NCBI RefSeq assembly: GCF_003555545.1
Contig: NZ_CP032157.1
Coordinates: 7,692,546-7,756,545 of the forward strand
Direction: 5' to 3'
Source: Paraflavitalea soli
GTDB taxonomy: Bacteria; Bacteroidota; Bacteroidia; Chitinophagales; Chitinophagaceae
Length of the DNA: 64,000 nucleotides
Positions 61,731 to 64,000 of this stretch are shown one piece after another. How positions within the stretch are numbered: the first letter of the stretch is position 1; every line of letters starts with the position of its first letter. A model generated the notes under the pieces. That model was given only the letters and a program-made list of their open reading frames with translations. It had not been told where the DNA came from and made no database searches. The position numbers and the translations under genes were made by a program.

Positions 61731-61780
61731 TGTAATTAGTTACGCCAACCAGATTACGGAGCAACCCGAAACCATACACC

Positions 61781-63991
61781 ATGTATCGAAATTTTTTAAC
61801 CAGTATTGCCCTCCTTTGTATGGCCACCTTAAGCAGCCGCGCCCAATCCCTCACTTCTTACGTCGATCCCCTCATCGGCTCCGGTGGCCATGGCCACGTA
61901 TTTGTGGGCGCCAGCGTTCCCTTTGGCGCCATTCAACCCGGCCCCAATAACTTTTACAAAGGGTGGGACTGGTGCTCCGGTTACAATTACGGCGATAGCG
62001 TATTGATCGGTTTCTCTCAAACCCATTTGAGCGGAACTGGCATCGGTGACCTGGCCGATGTACTCATCATGCCTTATACCGGCACGATTAAAACAGACAA
62101 AGGCATAGAGAAAACCCCCGGTAGCGGCTACGCCTCCCGGTATAGCCACAGCACCGAAAAGGCAAAGCCTGGTTATTATGTAGTGACTTTAGCCGATTAC
62201 AATGTTAAGGTAGAGCTTACCGCTACAGAGCGCGTGGCTTTCCACCAATACCATTTCCCCGCAGGCAAAGAGGCCCATGTGATCATCGACCTGAAGGAAG
62301 GCATTAATGATCAGACCACAGACAGCTATATCAGAAAGATTGATGAATACACACTCCTGGGCCGTCGTTTTTCCAAAGGATGGGCAAAAGACCAGTGGCT
62401 CTACTTTGCCATCCGCTCTTCCTTACCCCTTAGCCAGTTCAACGTATACGACAATAACCAGGCCTTGCAGACCGATAGCGGTAGGGGCAAAGCCATCAAA
62501 GGCCTGATCAGTTTCGACAAAGCCCCTGCTACGCTCCAGCTGAAAGTGAGCATTTCACCCGTCAGCCCCGAAAATGCACTGGCCAATATAACTGCCGAGC
62601 TACCCCATTGGAATTTTAGTAAAGTAGCAAAAGCTGCCGATGATAAGTGGAACAAAGAACTGTCCCGCATCAGCATACAGTCCAAAAGTCAAAAGGACAA
62701 AAGGATATTCTACACCGCCCTCTTCCATACCATGATCAACCCGGCCTTGTTCAATGACCACAATGGCGATTTTCGGGGTGCCGACAAGAAAGTATATACA
62801 GGTTCGAAGTTTCAGAATTACTCCGTATTCTCCCTGTGGGATACTTACCGCGCTACCAATCCTTTGTTTACACTCACCCATCCTGAGAGAGTAAGCGACA
62901 TGATGAATACCATGCTGGCTATTTATCAGCAGCAGGGCAAACTGCCCATCTGGCACCTCATGGGCAATGAGACCGGTACCATGGTAGGCATCAGCAGTCT
63001 GCAGGTAATAGCCGAAGCATACCTGAAAGGCATCAGGGGGTACGACATAGAGAAAATGTACGAAGCTATAAAGGCCACAGCTATGTCCGATTCCCTGGGC
63101 ATGATGTATGTAAAGAATTTTCAACCCATTCCTTCCGATAAGTCGGCCCGTGCCGTGGCCAGGGCATTGGAATATAGCATCAGTGATGGCAGCATTGCCC
63201 TCCTGGCCCAGGCCCTGGGCAAGACCGCCGACTATGAATATTTTTCAAAACGTGCCCAGAACTACAAACTTTACTTTGATCCTGCCCATCAATTCTTCAA
63301 AGGAAAATTATCCGATGGTTCCTGGAAACCCACCTTCGATCCCATCAAATCATACAAACCCTGGGCCGATGATTATGCCGAAGGCAACGCCTGGCAATAC
63401 CTATGGCTGGTACCTCATGATATAGCCGGATTGGAAAAGTTATTGGGTGGCAGGGAAACATTCATCAAAAGATTGGATACCTTCTTTACCCTCGTACCGC
63501 CCCATGATCCCCATGCCCTCGTCGATCTTACCGGCCTCATCGGTCAGTATGCCCATGGCAATGAACCCAGCCACCACATCACTTATCTGTATTCCATGGT
63601 AGGGCAGCCAGAGAAAACCGCAGAAAAAGTGCGGCACATCATGAAAGACATGTACCACGATCAGCCCGATGGGATCATTGGCAACGAAGATTGCGGGCAG
63701 ATGTCTGCCTGGTATATCTTCTCTTCCATGGGTTTCTATCCCGTATTTCCTGCTTCAGGAAAATACGTTCTCGGAAGCCCCCTCTTTGATAAGATCACCC
63801 TTAATTTACCTGCAGGAAAAAAGTTTACTATAGAAGCTGTTAATAATAGTCCTGAAAATATCTATATTCAACGCGTGGAATGGAATGGCAAACCGTATAC
63901 CAGCACCTGCCTCCTGCACAGCAATATCCTGCAAGGCGGTGTGCTGAAAATACAGATGGGCAACAAACCCAATAGCCAGTGGGGAAGATAG
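61781..63991 (+). CDS. Glycoside hydrolase family 92 (alpha-mannosidase)
   Basis: A 736-residue exported enzyme, complete within the window. Signal peptide MYRNFLTSIALLCMATLSSRAQ, then the canonical GH92 start YVDPLIGSGGHGHVFVGASVPFGAIQPGP, DWCSGYNYGDSVLIGFSQTHLSGTGIGD, FYTALFHTMINPALFND, YSVFSLWDTYRATNPLFTL, GNEPSHHITYLYSM near residue 593 and GNEDCGQMSAWYIFSSMGFYPV near 633. These contain the calcium ligands and catalytic acid/base residues of the family. It is a typical exo-alpha-mannosidase and completes the PUL as seen here. Confidence 0.95.
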   Translation: MYRNFLTSIALLCMATLSSRAQSLTSYVDPLIGSGGHGHVFVGASVPFGAIQPGPNNFYKGWDWCSGYNYGDSVLIGFSQTHLSGTGIGDLADVLIMPYTGTIKTDKGIEKTPGSGYASRYSHSTEKAKPGYYVVTLADYNVKVELTATERVAFHQYHFPAGKEAHVIIDLKEGINDQTTDSYIRKIDEYTLLGRRFSKGWAKDQWLYFAIRSSLPLSQFNVYDNNQALQTDSGRGKAIKGLISFDKAPATLQLKVSISPVSPENALANITAELPHWNFSKVAKAADDKWNKELSRISIQSKSQKDKRIFYTALFHTMINPALFNDHNGDFRGADKKVYTGSKFQNYSVFSLWDTYRATNPLFTLTHPERVSDMMNTMLAIYQQQGKLPIWHLMGNETGTMVGISSLQVIAEAYLKGIRGYDIEKMYEAIKATAMSDSLGMMYVKNFQPIPSDKSARAVARALEYSISDGSIALLAQALGKTADYEYFSKRAQNYKLYFDPAHQFFKGKLSDGSWKPTFDPIKSYKPWADDYAEGNAWQYLWLVPHDIAGLEKLLGGRETFIKRLDTFFTLVPPHDPHALVDLTGLIGQYAHGNEPSHHITYLYSMVGQPEKTAEKVRHIMKDMYHDQPDGIIGNEDCGQMSAWYIFSSMGFYPVFPASGKYVLGSPLFDKITLNLPAGKKFTIEAVNNSPENIYIQRVEWNGKPYTSTCLLHSNILQGGVLKIQMGNKPNSQWGR

Positions 63992-64000
63992 GATGCTCTT

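Overview
The window looks like a chromosomal segment of a saprophytic, Gram-negative member of the Bacteroidota, most likely family Chitinophagaceae (Chitinophaga/Niastella-like). The evidence is two SusC/SusD pairs, GH92, GH43, GH99-like and GH154-like enzymes, DUF4251, DUF3078, DUF6660 and PorT-type proteins, CzcA-CzcC fusion efflux, an RskA-like anti-sigma factor, and promoters of the Bacteroidota form TTG-N19/20-TAnnTTTG. No plasmid, phage, integrase or transposase gene was seen.

Layout. 1-7.9 kb: a partial outer-membrane barrel, a DUF2264 (GH154-like) protein, DUF4251, a GH43 enzyme, a DUF3078 barrel, a PI-PLC-like phosphodiesterase, a flavin amine oxidase and an unknown coiled-coil secreted protein. 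8.2-15.7 kb: a coupled ECF sigma/anti-sigma pair, then SusC-SusD-TlpA without carbohydrate enzymes. 15.8-20.4 kb, minus strand: three genes (Cys-rich small protein, three-helix membrane protein, 1276-residue CHAT-STAND-TPR protein) that look like an uncharacterised conflict or signalling module. 20.4-24.9 kb: YghZ-like reductase, DedA, TerC, LpxD. 25-35 kb, minus strand: heavy-metal resistance (DUF6660, CzcA-CzcC fusion, CzcB, a P1B-4-type ATPase) plus two unknown genes. 35-44.7 kb: barrel protein, an unknown protein with a repeat-derived tail, a frameshifted DUF1801 gene, a Tat-exported PL26/YetA-like protein, a CPA2 antiporter and an aldo-keto reductase. 45-48.3 kb: a stress cluster in decay (UspA, truncated pyridoxamine-oxidase-like gene, DUF3788, C-terminal fragment of a BaeRF7-like gene, Crp-type HTH remnant, small intact gene). 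48.5-64 kb: a polysaccharide utilisation locus for alpha-mannosides: a membrane-spanning regulator with periplasmic sensor and cytoplasmic SARP-like DNA-binding region, then SusC, SusD, a WbsX/GH99-like lipoprotein, GH92, GH99-like and GH92.

The most unexpected large-scale signal is in the DNA between genes. At least fifteen short arrays have a 7-bp period (a few have 8 bp), built from several unrelated words such as AGCTAAC, ATTCTGT, GCTCGTA and TTGCCGA. About half overlap or abut a gene's stop codon. Because 7 is coprime to 3, a word containing a stop triplet presents it in every frame within 21 bp. The arrays are mixed with REP-like palindromes (six copies of one family), a five-copy 55-bp tandem repeat, and a dispersed word CGAAGCAAACGTGTATTC.

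Functional calls rest on motif and family recognition by eye; no database search was run.
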